Assembly: GCF_001425605.1 (NCBI RefSeq)
Contig: NZ_LMRG01000001.1
Coordinates: 501,597 to 565,596, forward strand
Source: Rhizobium sp. Leaf453
GTDB lineage: Bacteria > Pseudomonadota > Alphaproteobacteria > Rhizobiales > Rhizobiaceae
DNA length: 64,000 nucleotides
Reading direction: 5' to 3'
The notes under the pieces are model-generated. The model saw nothing but the letters and a program-made list of their open reading frames with translations, was not told where the DNA came from and ran no database searches. Below are positions 18,514 through 28,412 of this stretch, one piece after another. Positions within the stretch are counted from its first letter, which is position 1. Each line of letters begins with the position of its first letter. The position numbers and the translations under genes were made by a program.

Positions 18514-18884
18514 CAGAAATCGCCGTAGCGGAACTGCTGTTCGGAATAGATGCCGTCCGCATCCGCATCCTGGACCGCAGCCTTGAGAATATCGACCACC
18601 GAGCGGCAGGCCTCCATATGCGCATTCACCTTCTGCGAATTTGCGACCAGCTTGCTCTGGATGTGCTTCGTCTGCGAGACGAAGGCCGGCGAGATTTCGT
18701 CCGGCGATGCATCGCGGTGCAGCATCGTCAGCTCATACAGGCAACGGCTCTTGCGGGCATTCGACGCCTTCAGATCGAACGTCGGATCGACGCCGATGCG
18801 GGCACTCTCGTTGTCGAGGATCATTTCAAGACGTCCCAGCACGTTCTGGATCCGCACGTCACCCGATGCAACAACTTCCATCAT
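18513..18884 (-). CDS. FlgN-like flagellar export chaperone candidate
   Basis: A 123-residue, largely helical protein if begun at MMEVVASG (18884); the open frame continues 20 residues upstream without a helix pattern. The series LGRLEMILDNESARIG ... NARKSRCLYELTML ... NSQKVNAHMEACRSVVDIL resembles the FlgN chaperone that delivers FlgK and FlgL to the export gate. The KSR-x-L-x-E-L-T stretch is the most FlgN-like part. It sits between flgJ and the FliL-like gene. Small, acidic and coiled, as chaperones of this class are. Confidence 0.55.
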   Translation of the reverse strand: MMEVVASGDVRIQNVLGRLEMILDNESARIGVDPTFDLKASNARKSRCLYELTMLHRDASPDEISPAFVSQTKHIQSKLVANSQKVNAHMEACRSVVDILKAAVQDADADGIYSEQQFRYGDF

Positions 18885-18986
18885 TTCGCTCCCGTTGGCG
18901 CTGGCTGCACGCGGGCCTCGGCCCCTGGCGTGATGCATGCGCAAAACTTCCGTATCAGGCTATCCCAGGCAGTCGGCCGGGATATC

Positions 18987-19550
18987 CTACTGCTGGTCTG
19001 TCTTGTCTTCCGTTCCCGTGAAGTCGGCGACTGCCTTGCGCTGATATTCCTGGACCATGCTCATCGCGACATTGTTGTCGTTGCCGCCGAGCGAGGCGTT
19101 GACGCGGTCGGTGCCATCGGAACCGACGATCCGGTCCGTCACAAGGCTTTCGGCAATGCCGATGCCGTTGCCCTTCGCCATTGTGTTGCCGATCTGCTCG
19201 GCCATCATGCTCTTCCAGATATCGCCGGCCGTCCCCTTGCCGTAAACTTCCTCGCTCTCGGCCGGGAGCATGGACTTGACGAAGTTCTGCAGCACCATGG
19301 CCTCGAACTTGCGATAGGTCTCGGGGATCTTCTTGGCTTCGGCGCGGTTGTTGATGTCGCCGAGGCTGTTGCTGGGGCTGTTTTCGAGAATGGCCACCGT
19401 ATTGGCAAAACCGTTGCCGTTTTCGGCAAGGCTCGATGCCTGGAAGGCCGCGCGATTGGCTTTCAGCCGCGCTTGCGCTTCCTCGACCTTGGCCGGATCG
19501 GCGGCGCGCACGACATCCAGTACAAGATCACTCGGAGGAGAAATGGCCAT
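18987..19550 (-). CDS. flgJ: FlgJ-type rod-binding protein without muramidase domain
   Basis: A 187-residue protein whose residues 80-160 form the rod-binding domain (FEAMVLQNFVKSMLP near 86, GDIWKSMMAEQIGNTMAKGNGIGIAESL near 111). It caps the growing proximal rod in the periplasm. Enterobacterial FlgJ carries a C-terminal peptidoglycan hydrolase; here the protein ends after the rod-binding domain, as is common in alphaproteobacteria. A separate lytic transglycosylase at 29365-29931 could provide the missing activity. Confidence 0.85.
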   Translation of the reverse strand: MAISPPSDLVLDVVRAADPAKVEEAQARLKANRAAFQASSLAENGNGFANTVAILENSPSNSLGDINNRAEAKKIPETYRKFEAMVLQNFVKSMLPAESEEVYGKGTAGDIWKSMMAEQIGNTMAKGNGIGIAESLVTDRIVGSDGTDRVNASLGGNDNNVAMSMVQEYQRKAVADFTGTEDKTDQQ

Positions 19551-19668
19551 GCGTTGTCCTCTTGGTCACGACGCTCACCCGGCGCGTTCTCGCGCACTGG
19601 ATAATGCCGTAATTTCAGCAGTTTGAACGATTGGATCAGACGCGGTCGCGGCCAATCCCGAGGCCACA

Positions 19669-20082
19669 CTATGAGCCGTCAACCTTACCGGAAGCTGGTG
19701 ACTTGCTCATCACATGCTGATCGACGAGATCGTAGATCGCATTGTCTGCACTTTCGCGGTCTTCGAGATCGCGCGCATCCTTCATGTGCTCTTCGAGACG
19801 GTCACCCTTGACCCGCTCCTTGAGAACGCGGGCCTCGTGAACCTGCTGGATGCTCAGCAGCATCTGGTCTTTCTGCGCGAGACGGCCGAGCTGCGAGGAG
19901 TAATGACCGGAAAACATGGCGTGCAACGGGCTCGCAGACCCCATCGCATCGACAACGACATCGATGGTCTCGGCGAGCTCCCGGCGTTGACGGGAGGTAT
20001 CGGCCAGTTCGCTCTCGGCCATCTGCTCGAGATGGCGTTGAACTGTGACGAGACGCTTGAGCTTTTCCGAACGGGTTTTCAT
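19669..20082 (-). CDS. FliJ-like coiled-coil protein
   Basis: A 137-residue almost all-helical, highly charged protein (KLKRLVTVQRHLEQMAESELADTSRQRREL and further heptads). Size and predicted antiparallel coiled coil match FliJ, the central stalk of the FliHIJ export ATPase complex that also contacts FlhA. It follows fliR by seven bases and is not next to fliI. Sequence of FliJ is poorly conserved, so the identity is an inference from shape and context. Confidence 0.6.
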   Translation of the reverse strand: MKTRSEKLKRLVTVQRHLEQMAESELADTSRQRRELAETIDVVVDAMGSASPLHAMFSGHYSSQLGRLAQKDQMLLSIQQVHEARVLKERVKGDRLEEHMKDARDLEDRESADNAIYDLVDQHVMSKSPASGKVDGS

Positions 20083-20089
20083 TGGGGAC

Positions 20090-20842
20090 TCAACTCCCTT
20101 GCATCAACGGGCCGAAGCCGTCGGCGAAAAGCTTCAGCATCGAGGCGATGCCGAGATAGAGGAGAAACATGCCGCCCATGATCAGATAGGGGAGCGAGAT
20201 GAAATAGAGCGGGATTTGCGGCGCCAGCTTGTTGACCATGCCGATGGCGACGTTGAACAACAGGCCATAGATGAGGAACGGGCTCGCCAGCCGCAGCATG
20301 ATGTAGAAGGTGGTTTCCAGCGCATTGGTGAGCGTGATCAGCACGCCCTGCTGATCGAAGCCGATGCCCAGCGGCATCGCCTTGTAGGAATCGACGATGC
20401 TCGCCAGGATGACATGGTGGAAATCCAGCATGAACAGCAGCATCAGGCCGGTAAAGCTGATCAGGTTGGTCAGCTGGTTTTCCGGCGTATCTTCCAGCAC
20501 GTCGTTGGCCGGCGGCGCGTTGAAGCCCATCATCATGGTGATGACCGTTCCGGCGAACTGGAGCCCCAGCACGTAATAGCGCGCGATCAGCCCTATGACG
20601 CTGCCGATCACGGTCTCGGTGGCAATGATGTAGATATAGGTGTGTCCCTTGCCCGATACCTGCGGATAGATCTCGTTCCACATGATCGGCAGGATGGCCA
20701 TGGATACGGCCACCGCGACGAAGAGACGGATCTGAACCGATACGCGCGCCGTGGAGAATCCCGGCATGACCATCAGGCAGGCTCCGATCCGGCAGAATGC
20801 GGCAAAGAGCGCCAGCACCGTGCCTTCAGGATCGGAAATCAT
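20090..20842 (-). CDS. fliR: Flagellar export gate protein FliR
   Basis: A 250-residue inner-membrane protein with about six helices, part of the FliPQR export gate. The stretch [19 protein letters not shown]-like start (here [18 protein letters not shown] near residue 24) and the [15 protein letters not shown] loop near 105 are characteristic. It overlaps flhA by four bases (ATGA), so it is translationally coupled to it. Confidence 0.93.
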   Translation of the reverse strand: MISDPEGTVLALFAAFCRIGACLMVMPGFSTARVSVQIRLFVAVAVSMAILPIMWNEIYPQVSGKGHTYIYIIATETVIGSVIGLIARYYVLGLQFAGTVITMMMGFNAPPANDVLEDTPENQLTNLISFTGLMLLFMLDFHHVILASIVDSYKAMPLGIGFDQQGVLITLTNALETTFYIMLRLASPFLIYGLLFNVAIGMVNKLAPQIPLYFISLPYLIMGGMFLLYLGIASMLKLFADGFGPLMQGS

Positions 20843-22926
20843 GAAATCGAGCCAATGATCTTGATCTCGAGACCCTTGGCGAGTTCGACATGGGACAGGA
20901 CCGGCAATGTGGCAAACAGGCGCTCGATGATCATGCGGACATAAGAGCGGGATTCGGGCGAACTTACCAGTACGAATGGCATGCCGCGGTCGAGATGTTC
21001 GCGGATAACCTTGGTCGCCTGCTCGCTGAACTCTTCCAGATGGCGCGGATCAATGTCGAACTCGACGATTTCGCCCTTGGCATCGCGCTTGAGCGCCTGG
21101 TGGAACACCATGTCCCACTTGTTGCCGAGGCGCAGGACGCGCAGCGTGCCGTTATCGGCAAGATCGCCGCAGAGTTGCTGCGACATGCGGACGCGAACAT
21201 GCTCGACGATCTGCTCGGTCTTGCGGACATGCGGCGCGAGTTCGGCGACCGCTTCGAGGATCAGGTGCAGGTTGCGGATCGACACGCGCTCGGCCAGCAG
21301 CAGTTTCAGCACGGCCTGCAGACCCGAATAGGACATGTGCGACGTGCAGATTTCGTCTGCCAGCTTGCGATATTCCGGATCGAGACGCTCGATCAGGATC
21401 TTCACGTCCTTGTAGGACAGAAGCTGCGGCAGGTTGTTGCGGATGACTTCCGACAAATGGGTGAGCACGACCGAGACGTTGTCGATCGGGTGGAAGCCTT
21501 CGCGCTTCAGGTCCTCGGTAAAGGCTTCGAGGATCGAGACCGCCGGCATGCCGAATGCGGGTTCGCGGATATCGTCCCCCGGCAAGCTCGGCTTGCGACC
21601 ACCGCCGGTGACGACGATGACTTCGCCGACGCGGACCGTGTTGGAGGCGATCGTCGTGCCATGGATGCGGACCTGATAGGCCTTGTCCGGAATGGCGATG
21701 TCGTCGGACACCTTGATTTCCGGAACGATGAGGCCGTACTGGCCAGCAAACTTGCGGCGCATCTTGCCGACGCGGAAGCCAAGTTCCTGATGGGCGCCGA
21801 GAAGGCGGGTGGATACCTGCTTGCCGAGCAGCAGCTCGATTTCCGCCGTCTTGAGGACCGACTTGACCGAATCCTTCTCCGTATCGGTCTTCTGCTGCGC
21901 GGTCTGCTGCTCCTGCTCGTGCTTGATCTTGTTGGCGGCAGCGAGTCTGCGGGGAATAACGTAGCTGATGAAAGCCATGCCACCGCCCAAGGCTGCGAAC
22001 GGCAGGAAGGGAAGGCCCGGCATCAGGGACAGCATGATGATCAGGCCGGAAGCGACCATCAGGGCGCGCGGATAACCGGCCAGCTGGTTGACAACAGCCT
22101 GGTCGGTCGAGCCCGAGGTACCGCCACGCGACACGAGCAGGCCGGCGGCGAGCGAAACGATGAGCGCCGGGATCTGCGAGACCAGACCGTCACCGACGGA
22201 GAGCTTGACGAAGACGTCGGCGGCTTCACCAATTGACATGCCGTGACGAACGTAACCGATGATGATGCCGCCGAAGACGTTGATGGCGGTGATCAGCAGG
22301 CCGGCAATCGCATCACCGCGCACGAATTTCGAGGCACCGTCCATGGAGCCGAAGAAGGAGCTTTCCTCTTCCAGCTCGCGCCGGCGGCGCTGCGCTTCCT
22401 TCTCGTCGATCAAGCCGGCCGACAGGTCGGCGTCGATCGACATCTGCTTGCCGGGGATGGCATCGAGGGTGAAGCGAGCGCCGACTTCCGCGATACGTGT
22501 CGCGCCCTTGGTGATGACGATGAAGTTTACCGTGATCAGGATGAGGAAGACGATCAGACCGATGACGAAATCGCCACCCATGACCAGTTCGGCAAAACCG
22601 GCGATGACGCCGCCGGCGGCATCATGCCCCTGGTGGCCGTGCGAAAGGATAACACGCGTCGTCGCGATGTTGAGCGACAGACGGGTCATGGTCGAAATCA
22701 GCAGAATGACCGGGAAAGACGAGAAATCCAGCGGCTTCTGGATCCAGAGGGAAACCATCAGGATCAGAACCGAGAACGCGATGGAGAAGGCCAGACCGAT
22801 ATCGATCAGAAATGGCGGGATCGGCAGGAAGAGGATCGAGAGGATCGCGACGATGCCGAGCGCGAAGCCGATATCCCGGCCTTTTGGCGCCAGTTTCGGG
22901 ATGACGAGTGCAGGTGGTTGTGCCAT
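20839..22926 (-). CDS. flhA: Flagellar export gate protein FlhA
   Basis: A 695-residue protein: eight N-terminal helices with the FHIPEP loop region (here [23 protein letters not shown] near residue 147), then a cytoplasmic domain that docks chaperone-substrate complexes. Start at 22926 ([12 protein letters not shown]) is chosen because the longer version adds 12 uncharacteristic residues. First gene of a unit containing fliR, the FliJ-like gene, flgJ, the FlgN-like gene and the FliL-like gene. A promoter-like motif (22994-23015) lies about 70-90 bases upstream. Confidence 0.96.
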   Translation of the reverse strand: MAQPPALVIPKLAPKGRDIGFALGIVAILSILFLPIPPFLIDIGLAFSIAFSVLILMVSLWIQKPLDFSSFPVILLISTMTRLSLNIATTRVILSHGHQGHDAAGGVIAGFAELVMGGDFVIGLIVFLILITVNFIVITKGATRIAEVGARFTLDAIPGKQMSIDADLSAGLIDEKEAQRRRRELEEESSFFGSMDGASKFVRGDAIAGLLITAINVFGGIIIGYVRHGMSIGEAADVFVKLSVGDGLVSQIPALIVSLAAGLLVSRGGTSGSTDQAVVNQLAGYPRALMVASGLIIMLSLMPGLPFLPFAALGGGMAFISYVIPRRLAAANKIKHEQEQQTAQQKTDTEKDSVKSVLKTAEIELLLGKQVSTRLLGAHQELGFRVGKMRRKFAGQYGLIVPEIKVSDDIAIPDKAYQVRIHGTTIASNTVRVGEVIVVTGGGRKPSLPGDDIREPAFGMPAVSILEAFTEDLKREGFHPIDNVSVVLTHLSEVIRNNLPQLLSYKDVKILIERLDPEYRKLADEICTSHMSYSGLQAVLKLLLAERVSIRNLHLILEAVAELAPHVRKTEQIVEHVRVRMSQQLCGDLADNGTLRVLRLGNKWDMVFHQALKRDAKGEIVEFDIDPRHLEEFSEQATKVIREHLDRGMPFVLVSSPESRSYVRMIIERLFATLPVLSHVELAKGLEIKIIGSIS

Positions 22927-22993
22927 CGGAAATTCCGTCTCTTCATGAGAGGCGGACAGCATTCATACCTGCTGCCCATACTAGAGAGCAGAC

Positions 22994-23015
22994 CTACCCC
23001 GCCAAGCTTGCGCGA
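22994..23015 (-). promoter_or_regulatory. Flagellar promoter-like motif upstream of flhA
   Basis: On the minus strand: TCGCGCAAG (23015-23007), ten bases, then TAG (22996-22994). The same arrangement precedes fliF, flgB, flgE, motA and the FliH-like gene. The spacer shares TTGGC-GG with the copy upstream of the FliH-like gene. It lies in the 164-base gap between fliQ and flhA, indicating that flhA begins its own transcript. Confidence 0.65.
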
Positions 23016-23090
23016 GGGTGGCATCCGTGTCGGAAAGAAGGGAAAGAAAGCACGAAAAACGCCGGGGGTCGAAACAGGCGCCGCGCGTTG

Positions 23091-23357
23091 TCAGAAGCCG
23101 CTCTGAATGCGGGAAAAGACGATATTCGTGAAGATCGAGATTTGCGATCCGACGAAAGAGGCTGTCAGGGCGACCGTCACAAGAACGGCGAGAATTTTCG
23201 GCACGAAGGTCAGGGTCATTTCCTGAACCTGTGTCAGCGCCTGGATGAAGGCGATGATGACGCCGACGACCATGGCGGCGAGAACGGCAGGCCCGGAGGC
23301 GACGACCACTGTCCAGATCGCCGCCTGCACGATATCGAGGGCATCTGCCTCATTCAT
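23091..23357 (-). CDS. fliQ: Flagellar export gate protein FliQ
   Basis: An 88-residue inner-membrane protein with two helices (near 16-38 and 50-74), normal length for FliQ. The start MNEADALDIVQAAIWTVVVASGP and the loop FIQALTQVQEMTLTFVPK are diagnostic. It forms the export gate with FliP and FliR. Last gene of the flgE-flgK-flgL-flaF-flbT-flgD-fliQ run, seven bases after flgD. Confidence 0.95.
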   Translation of the reverse strand: MNEADALDIVQAAIWTVVVASGPAVLAAMVVGVIIAFIQALTQVQEMTLTFVPKILAVLVTVALTASFVGSQISIFTNIVFSRIQSGF

Positions 23358-23363
23358 GAGCTA

Positions 23364-23783
23364 TCACTTTATGGTAACGCCGGGTCCGATAACCAGTTCT
23401 TCCTTGTTATCGAGGACGGCAATGATTCCATCCGAATATAGCTTCACTTCCTTGACGACGCCAGTTGTCTTGCCGTCGGCGCTGGTCACCGTCTTGCCGA
23501 TCACCGCATTGGCTTCGCTGAGCGACGTGCGCTGCAGCAGGCTTTCGAGATTGGTGTTCGTCTTGATCGTCTGCTCGACCTGCGAGAAGGTCGCGAGCTG
23601 GGCGATCTGCTGGGTCGAATCCATCGGTTCCGTCGGATCCTGGTTCTTCATCTGCGCCACGAGCAGCTTCAGGAAGCTGTCGTAGTTCAGGCTGGCGTTG
23701 GCAGACGCGTTGGACGCGTCGGAACCCGTCCCCGTCGTCTGGTTCGTCGCCGTCTTGTTGGCCGAAACGCCGCTTACCGCCAT
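23364..23783 (-). CDS. flgD: Flagellar hook cap / hook assembly protein FlgD
   Basis: A 139-residue hook-capping protein, the short form typical of rhizobia that lacks the large C-terminal Tudor/FnIII part of enterobacterial FlgD. The conserved core [24 protein letters not shown] (positions 31-54) and the following [14 protein letters not shown] are present. Secreted through the flagellar channel. Overlaps flbT by ten bases. Confidence 0.93.
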   Translation of the reverse strand: MAVSGVSANKTATNQTTGTGSDASNASANASLNYDSFLKLLVAQMKNQDPTEPMDSTQQIAQLATFSQVEQTIKTNTNLESLLQRTSLSEANAVIGKTVTSADGKTTGVVKEVKLYSDGIIAVLDNKEELVIGPGVTIK

Positions 23784-24223
23784 GGCGCAATCTCCTTGCG
23801 GATCTGCTCGATCGTAGCAGGGGTGATTTCCTGGTTATTGAGGATCCGGTCTTCGGCGGCATAGAGGCCGCGGATGGCCTTCAGCGCGTCGAAGGCACGG
23901 CCCTGCGTCACCATGCCGTCGATCCGCTTCAGCTCGGAGACGATATCTTCGTTCTTGAAGCAGTTGAGCAGCATGATTACCGACTTGCGAAACATGCTCG
24001 TCGACTGCTCAGCGCCTTCCGGATTGATCAGGATCATCTGCGCGATGAAATAGAGCTGCTTCAGCGGAGTATTAGCGTCCTCCGGCTGCAGGACGTGGTT
24101 TTCGAGCAGGAATGTCACATCATTCAGGAACTCGACTGCAACCTTGCGATCAACACGCAACACTGCCCCGTTGACAAAAATCCGTTCGCCCGACTTAAGC
24201 GAGATACGCAGTGTGCTCTTCAT
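23774..24223 (-). CDS. flbT: Flagellin regulator FlbT
   Basis: A 149-residue cytoplasmic protein ([21 protein letters not shown]) of the FlbT family. In Caulobacter FlbT binds the flagellin mRNA leader and controls its stability and translation; in rhizobia the role is less clear. It overlaps flaF by four bases and flgD by ten, so the three are coupled. The shared leader element of the three flagellins in this window is a possible target. Confidence 0.93.
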   Translation of the reverse strand: MKSTLRISLKSGERIFVNGAVLRVDRKVAVEFLNDVTFLLENHVLQPEDANTPLKQLYFIAQMILINPEGAEQSTSMFRKSVIMLLNCFKNEDIVSELKRIDGMVTQGRAFDALKAIRGLYAAEDRILNNQEITPATIEQIRKEIAPWR

Positions 24224-24567
24224 TTGAGTCCATCCCTGATGATGGTTGTGATATCGATGATGCCCTGGAAGTTCGAAGACTCGCGCTTGCGGATCTTCTC
24301 CGTCTCACCGAGTATCCAGATGGCGATGGAGATGAGGTTGGCGCGCAACTCATCGTTCAACTGGTTGTCCGACGCTCGCAGATCCTCGATGAAGCGGATC
24401 CAGACCCGTCGTGTGTAGTAGATCGCCTCGATCGCCTCCCTTGAGTACCCTTTCTGCAGTCTTGCGGCTGCAAGCAGCGCAATAGAGCGGTCGAGCACTT
24501 GCCGTTCGCGATCCTTGGAGTCGGCGACGCCGTCCTCCATGATCTCGGCGTATGAAAACTGATACAT
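24220..24567 (-). CDS. flaF: Flagellin regulator FlaF
   Basis: A 115-residue cytoplasmic protein with the FlaF pattern: MYQFSYAEI start, [13 protein letters not shown] near 20, and [14 protein letters not shown] near 80. FlaF is needed for flagellin production and secretion in alphaproteobacteria, acting opposite to FlbT. Lies directly before flbT and 37 bases after flgL. Confidence 0.92.
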   Translation of the reverse strand: MYQFSYAEIMEDGVADSKDRERQVLDRSIALLAAARLQKGYSREAIEAIYYTRRVWIRFIEDLRASDNQLNDELRANLISIAIWILGETEKIRKRESSNFQGIIDITTIIRDGLK

Positions 24568-24604
24568 TCAGACATCCTTCATGTTTGTCCTGGTCCTCAC
24601 CGCA

Positions 24605-25651
24605 TCAGAGGAAATTTATCAAACTCAGTTGCTGAAGCCGTGACGTCAGCGTGTAGGAAGTTTCGATCTGGGTCAGCAGCGTGTTCATCCGCGTCGACGC
24701 TTCATAAGGGTCCACACCCTCGATGTCGTTGATATGCGTCTGGATCAGCTTGACCTGCGACTCCAGCGATGTATTCGCCTTGGTGACCCGGGACTCCGAA
24801 ATGCCGAGCGTGCTGGTCGTCTCGATGAGAGACGTCGAGCTCTGCTGTACATAGTTCTGTGCATGCGAATTGATAGCCGAGCGCACGGTGGACGAGACAT
24901 TCGCACCGAGCAATTCGGTCGTCAGCACCGCAGCCAGTGCGAACTTGCGAACACCGTCGGTATTGGTGTTCGTCGTGCTGGGGATCACTTCGCTGGCGCT
25001 GATGCGGCTCATGACGTTCTGATCCGAAGCTTCCGACCAGTCCGTATCCCATTGCGTGCCGGTATACATCGGCTCCAGCGTATTCTCGATGAAATCGTCC
25101 ATCTGCGCGACCGTAAAGTCGCTCATCGAGGCGATACCATTGGCCGTCATGAAGCCGGACAGCGCAGTATCGAACGAGGCCTTGGCAGGCGATGCCGCAT
25201 TGTATTCGGCCAGCGGCTTCACGTCGGTATTGATACCCGACATCAGGAATTCGCCGTTGAATTGTACGTTGGCCGCAGCAACGAAGGCTTCAAGCGCACC
25301 ATTGATATCGGTTTTGGCGATCGTCAGTCGGGACGCGTCGTCGTTGCCCAGCGTCGCGATCAACGTGGTGTTGATCTGCTCGGCGGCCTTGCGCATGGTT
25401 TCCAGCGACATCTGCGACGCCGATAGACGCTGCGTGACGACCGCATTGGTTTCCTTGAGATTTTCCAGGCGAGCCAGCTCGTTCTTGAGATTCACCGCAC
25501 GCGACGAACTTGCGCCGAGTTCGGCGCCACTGTCTGCGTATTTCCCCGTGATCACTTCCTGCTGCAGCTTGATGACTTCGAGCTGCCCCTGCTGGATCGT
25601 GACCCGCATGGCATTTTGAACCGCCAGATTGGAGACGAAGGACGTCTTCAT
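24605..25651 (-). CDS. flgL: Hook-filament junction protein FlgL
   Basis: A 348-residue secreted protein of the flagellin-like family: N-terminal D0 helix (residues 1-60, QNAMRVTIQQGQLEVIKLQQEVITGKYADSG region) and C-terminal D0 helix ending STRMNTLLTQIETSYTLTSRLQQLSLINFL. It joins FlgK to the filament. Length is normal. Two bases separate it from flgK. Confidence 0.93.
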   Translation of the reverse strand: MKTSFVSNLAVQNAMRVTIQQGQLEVIKLQQEVITGKYADSGAELGASSSRAVNLKNELARLENLKETNAVVTQRLSASQMSLETMRKAAEQINTTLIATLGNDDASRLTIAKTDINGALEAFVAAANVQFNGEFLMSGINTDVKPLAEYNAASPAKASFDTALSGFMTANGIASMSDFTVAQMDDFIENTLEPMYTGTQWDTDWSEASDQNVMSRISASEVIPSTTNTNTDGVRKFALAAVLTTELLGANVSSTVRSAINSHAQNYVQQSSTSLIETTSTLGISESRVTKANTSLESQVKLIQTHINDIEGVDPYEASTRMNTLLTQIETSYTLTSRLQQLSLINFL

Positions 25652-25653
25652 GA

Positions 25654-27066
25654 TTACCTCACCGTATCCAGAAGTGTTCTCAGCATCTCATCAACCGTGC
25701 TGAGAAGTTTTGCCGATGCCTTGTAGGATTGCTCCAGATCGAGCATCAGCGAGAGTTCTTCATCGAGACTGACACCCGTCTCGTTGCTGAGCGCCTGCTG
25801 GGTCTGGGCCAGCATGGCCGACTTGTTTTCATTCGCGGTGGTTGCGGCCTTGCGCAACTGTTCAAGCCACCCGATCGACGACGATGCATAAGTCATGATG
25901 GTGGCGGTGCCACCAAGATCCGCCGCCGTATCGAACGACATGTTCGTATCCATTGCGACGATGTAACTATCCAGCAGAGCGGTGTAGCCCGCATTTCCGG
26001 CCGTGTTGGAGTTCACGTTAACGCCATCGCGCAACAGGGTCGGATTGGCATCGGCAAGCGGATTGACCTGGATGCTGGATGCGATGCCGGGCTCCAGCGT
26101 GCCTGCCGCAGGAACCGTGCCACCGGACCAGGTGAAAAGGCCGGGAAGCCCGCCATCCTGGAACATGGTAACAAGACCGCGCGCAATTTCATCCAACTGC
26201 GACTGCATTTTCGGGGCAAGATCGTCACGCAGTTGCAGCAGGCTCGAAAGCGAGCCCTCGCCGGTCGTGTTGCCGCCGGTGCCACCCTTGAGCGCAACAC
26301 CGTCGACATAGACCTTGTTGCCAGTGACCGTCGAATCATAGGTATCGGTCGGAGTGAAGGTGACCTTGCGCGGGATCGTCTCGAATAGAACGGTACCATC
26401 GGAAGAATAGATGACGGTATCCATGTTGGTGCGCGTGACGGTCGAAATGCCGACGATTTCCGACATCGCCTTCAGGAGCTTGTCGCGCTGATCGAGCGCG
26501 TCGCTGGCATCCTTGCCGGTCGCAAGGTTTCCAACGATCTCGTTATTGATCGTCGCGAACTGATCCAGATAGCTGTTCAGCTGGCCAACCTGCTCCTGAA
26601 TCTCCTTGTCCGCCGTCGCCCGCACATCCTGGATAGCCGTGGAACTGGTGGTCAATGAATAGGCAAGATCCTTCGCGTCAGCGATAGTCGATGACGCGAT
26701 CGTGACGTTACCGGGCGCGGCCGCATAGGTCTGCATGCTGGCGCGGAAGGTCGCGAGGTAGTTGGACGGCGAGGAGGGGTATTCGTCGCCGCCGAATACC
26801 GATTGCATCCGCTGCAGCCCGTCGAGAAGAACGGACTGCGACGATGCGATCGAGATATTGGAGATGTTCTGCTTGAACATCGCATCGTTCTGAGCACGCT
26901 CGATCTTGATGTAATGCGAGCCCTGGGAATCGATGCCCATCAGGGCGAGACGGCGCACATAGTCTGCGTTGCCGGAATTGGCGATGTTCTTCGATACGAT
27001 GGCGGTCTGTTGCCCCGTATTGCTGAAAATCGTCTGGGCCGTATTTATTGCGGCAGCGAGCGACAT
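25654..27066 (-). CDS. flgK: Hook-associated protein FlgK
   Basis: A 470-residue secreted hook-filament junction protein. The start MSLAAAINTAQTIFSNTGQQTAIVSKNIAN is the conserved rod/hook-type N-terminal motif; the end EELSLMLDLEQSYKASAKLLSTVDEMLRTLL is the FlgK C-terminal helix. The middle is variable and rich in T and N. Lies 25 bases after flgE. Confidence 0.94.
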   Translation of the reverse strand: MSLAAAINTAQTIFSNTGQQTAIVSKNIANSGNADYVRRLALMGIDSQGSHYIKIERAQNDAMFKQNISNISIASSQSVLLDGLQRMQSVFGGDEYPSSPSNYLATFRASMQTYAAAPGNVTIASSTIADAKDLAYSLTTSSTAIQDVRATADKEIQEQVGQLNSYLDQFATINNEIVGNLATGKDASDALDQRDKLLKAMSEIVGISTVTRTNMDTVIYSSDGTVLFETIPRKVTFTPTDTYDSTVTGNKVYVDGVALKGGTGGNTTGEGSLSSLLQLRDDLAPKMQSQLDEIARGLVTMFQDGGLPGLFTWSGGTVPAAGTLEPGIASSIQVNPLADANPTLLRDGVNVNSNTAGNAGYTALLDSYIVAMDTNMSFDTAADLGGTATIMTYASSSIGWLEQLRKAATTANENKSAMLAQTQQALSNETGVSLDEELSLMLDLEQSYKASAKLLSTVDEMLRTLLDTVR

Positions 27067-27091
27067 GCGCAGTCCGTCCCTTAATTACTGA

Positions 27092-28300
27092 TCAGCGCTT
27101 CAGGTTCACGAGAACGTCCAGCAGATCTGCGCCTGTCTGGAACACTTTCGAGTTTGCCGTGTAGCTACGTTGGGATTCGATCATCGCCGTCAGTTCTTCC
27201 GCGATGTCGACGTTCGAGCTTTCCAGTGCGCCGGAGATGATGGTGCCGAAGTCGCCGGAGCCGGCAAAGCCGGTGACGATGACGCCGGACTCGGTGCCCT
27301 GCGAATAGACGTTGCCAGACTGAGGCACGAGATTGTCCGGGCTCTGGACGCTGGCAAGAGCGATGCGATAGCGCGGCTCGAGCGTATTGTTCTCGTACTT
27401 GACGTAGACGATGCCGTCGTCGTCGATCTGGAAGCCCGCCACCTTGCTCGGCGAATTGCCGTCGATCGTGCCGCCGTCAGGATTGAACTTGTAACCCAGC
27501 TGGGTGGTCTTCGCGAGGTCGATGGTCAGGACGCCAAGGTCGGCGCCGGTGCCGGAAAGACCGGTCATGGCCGTTGTCGCGATCGTCGTCGGTGTCGTCG
27601 TCAGCTCACCATCCGAGTTGAACTGGAGGGCCTTAGTGCCGAGCGATGTTCCTGTATCGCGATCGATGACCTCGACGGACCACTCGTTAGCGTTGGTCTT
27701 CTCGTAGTTGAAGTCGAGAATGCGGGTATTGCCCTGGCTGTCGTAGACGATCAGCGAAGTTGTGGAGACGTCACCGATGGCGGCGCCCGAAGGCAGGTTG
27801 GCACCCATCGTACCTGTGGTCGAGCCCTTGGCCACGAGCCCATCAGAAGCGAGATTGACCTTGCTCAGGCCATCGAAGCCGTTGACGACGACCGTCGGAT
27901 CGGCGCCGTTGCCGTATTCGTAGCCGAGAAGGCTGTAACCTGCGGAATTGACGAGGTTGCCGTCACCGTCCTGGGTGAAAGCGCCGGCGCGGGTCAGGAA
28001 TTCCTGGCCGTTGCCGCCTTCGACGATGAAGAAACCGCCGCCATCGAGCGCCAGGTCCGAACCCGATGTCGTGTAGGTCTTGGCGCCTTCAGCGGCAATG
28101 TTGTAGCGGATCTTTGTTTCGACGCCGCCGGAATTGTACGATCCGTTGGTGGTCGGGAGGATCATCGAGGAGAATTCCGTCGATGCGCGCTTGTAACCCG
28201 TGGTGTTGGCATTGGCGATGTTTTCAGCCACCGCGCCCAGGCGGTTAGCCTGTGCATTCATGCCGGAACCACCGGTTCTCATCATTCCGTAAAGACTCAT
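27092..28300 (-). CDS. flgE: Flagellar hook protein FlgE
   Basis: A 402-residue secreted hook subunit. Conserved ends: SLYGMMRTGGSGMNAQANRLGAVAENIANANTTGYKR at the N-terminus and SSNVDIAEELTAMIESQRSYTANSKVFQTGADLLDVLV at the C-terminus. First gene of the flgE-to-fliQ run, with a promoter-like motif (28333-28354) only about 33 bases before the ATG. FliK at 29867-32074 is expected to set the hook length. Confidence 0.95.
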   Translation of the reverse strand: MSLYGMMRTGGSGMNAQANRLGAVAENIANANTTGYKRASTEFSSMILPTTNGSYNSGGVETKIRYNIAAEGAKTYTTSGSDLALDGGGFFIVEGGNGQEFLTRAGAFTQDGDGNLVNSAGYSLLGYEYGNGADPTVVVNGFDGLSKVNLASDGLVAKGSTTGTMGANLPSGAAIGDVSTTSLIVYDSQGNTRILDFNYEKTNANEWSVEVIDRDTGTSLGTKALQFNSDGELTTTPTTIATTAMTGLSGTGADLGVLTIDLAKTTQLGYKFNPDGGTIDGNSPSKVAGFQIDDDGIVYVKYENNTLEPRYRIALASVQSPDNLVPQSGNVYSQGTESGVIVTGFAGSGDFGTIISGALESSNVDIAEELTAMIESQRSYTANSKVFQTGADLLDVLVNLKR

Positions 28301-28332
28301 GTCCGATCCTCGTTTTCGTCGTTATCGCAAGA

Positions 28333-28354
28333 CTAGAAGTTGGGCCTTGCGTGA
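28333..28354 (-). promoter_or_regulatory. Flagellar promoter-like motif upstream of flgE
   Basis: On the minus strand: TCACGCAAG (28354-28346), ten bases, then TAG (28335-28333). Upstream flank ACAGGT also occurs before the fliF (ACAAGT) and DUF1217 copies. Lies between rem and flgE, so flgE is transcribed separately from rem. Confidence 0.65.
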
Positions 28355-28412
28355 ACCTGTCTTGGTAGGTGAATCGGTTGCCGCCACATCCGAACCACCG
28401 GATCGCAAAGGG

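Noticed and set aside
20890-22236. 448-residue plus-strand frame opposite flhA
   Set aside because: Antisense to flhA, with composition typical of shadow frames and no domain.
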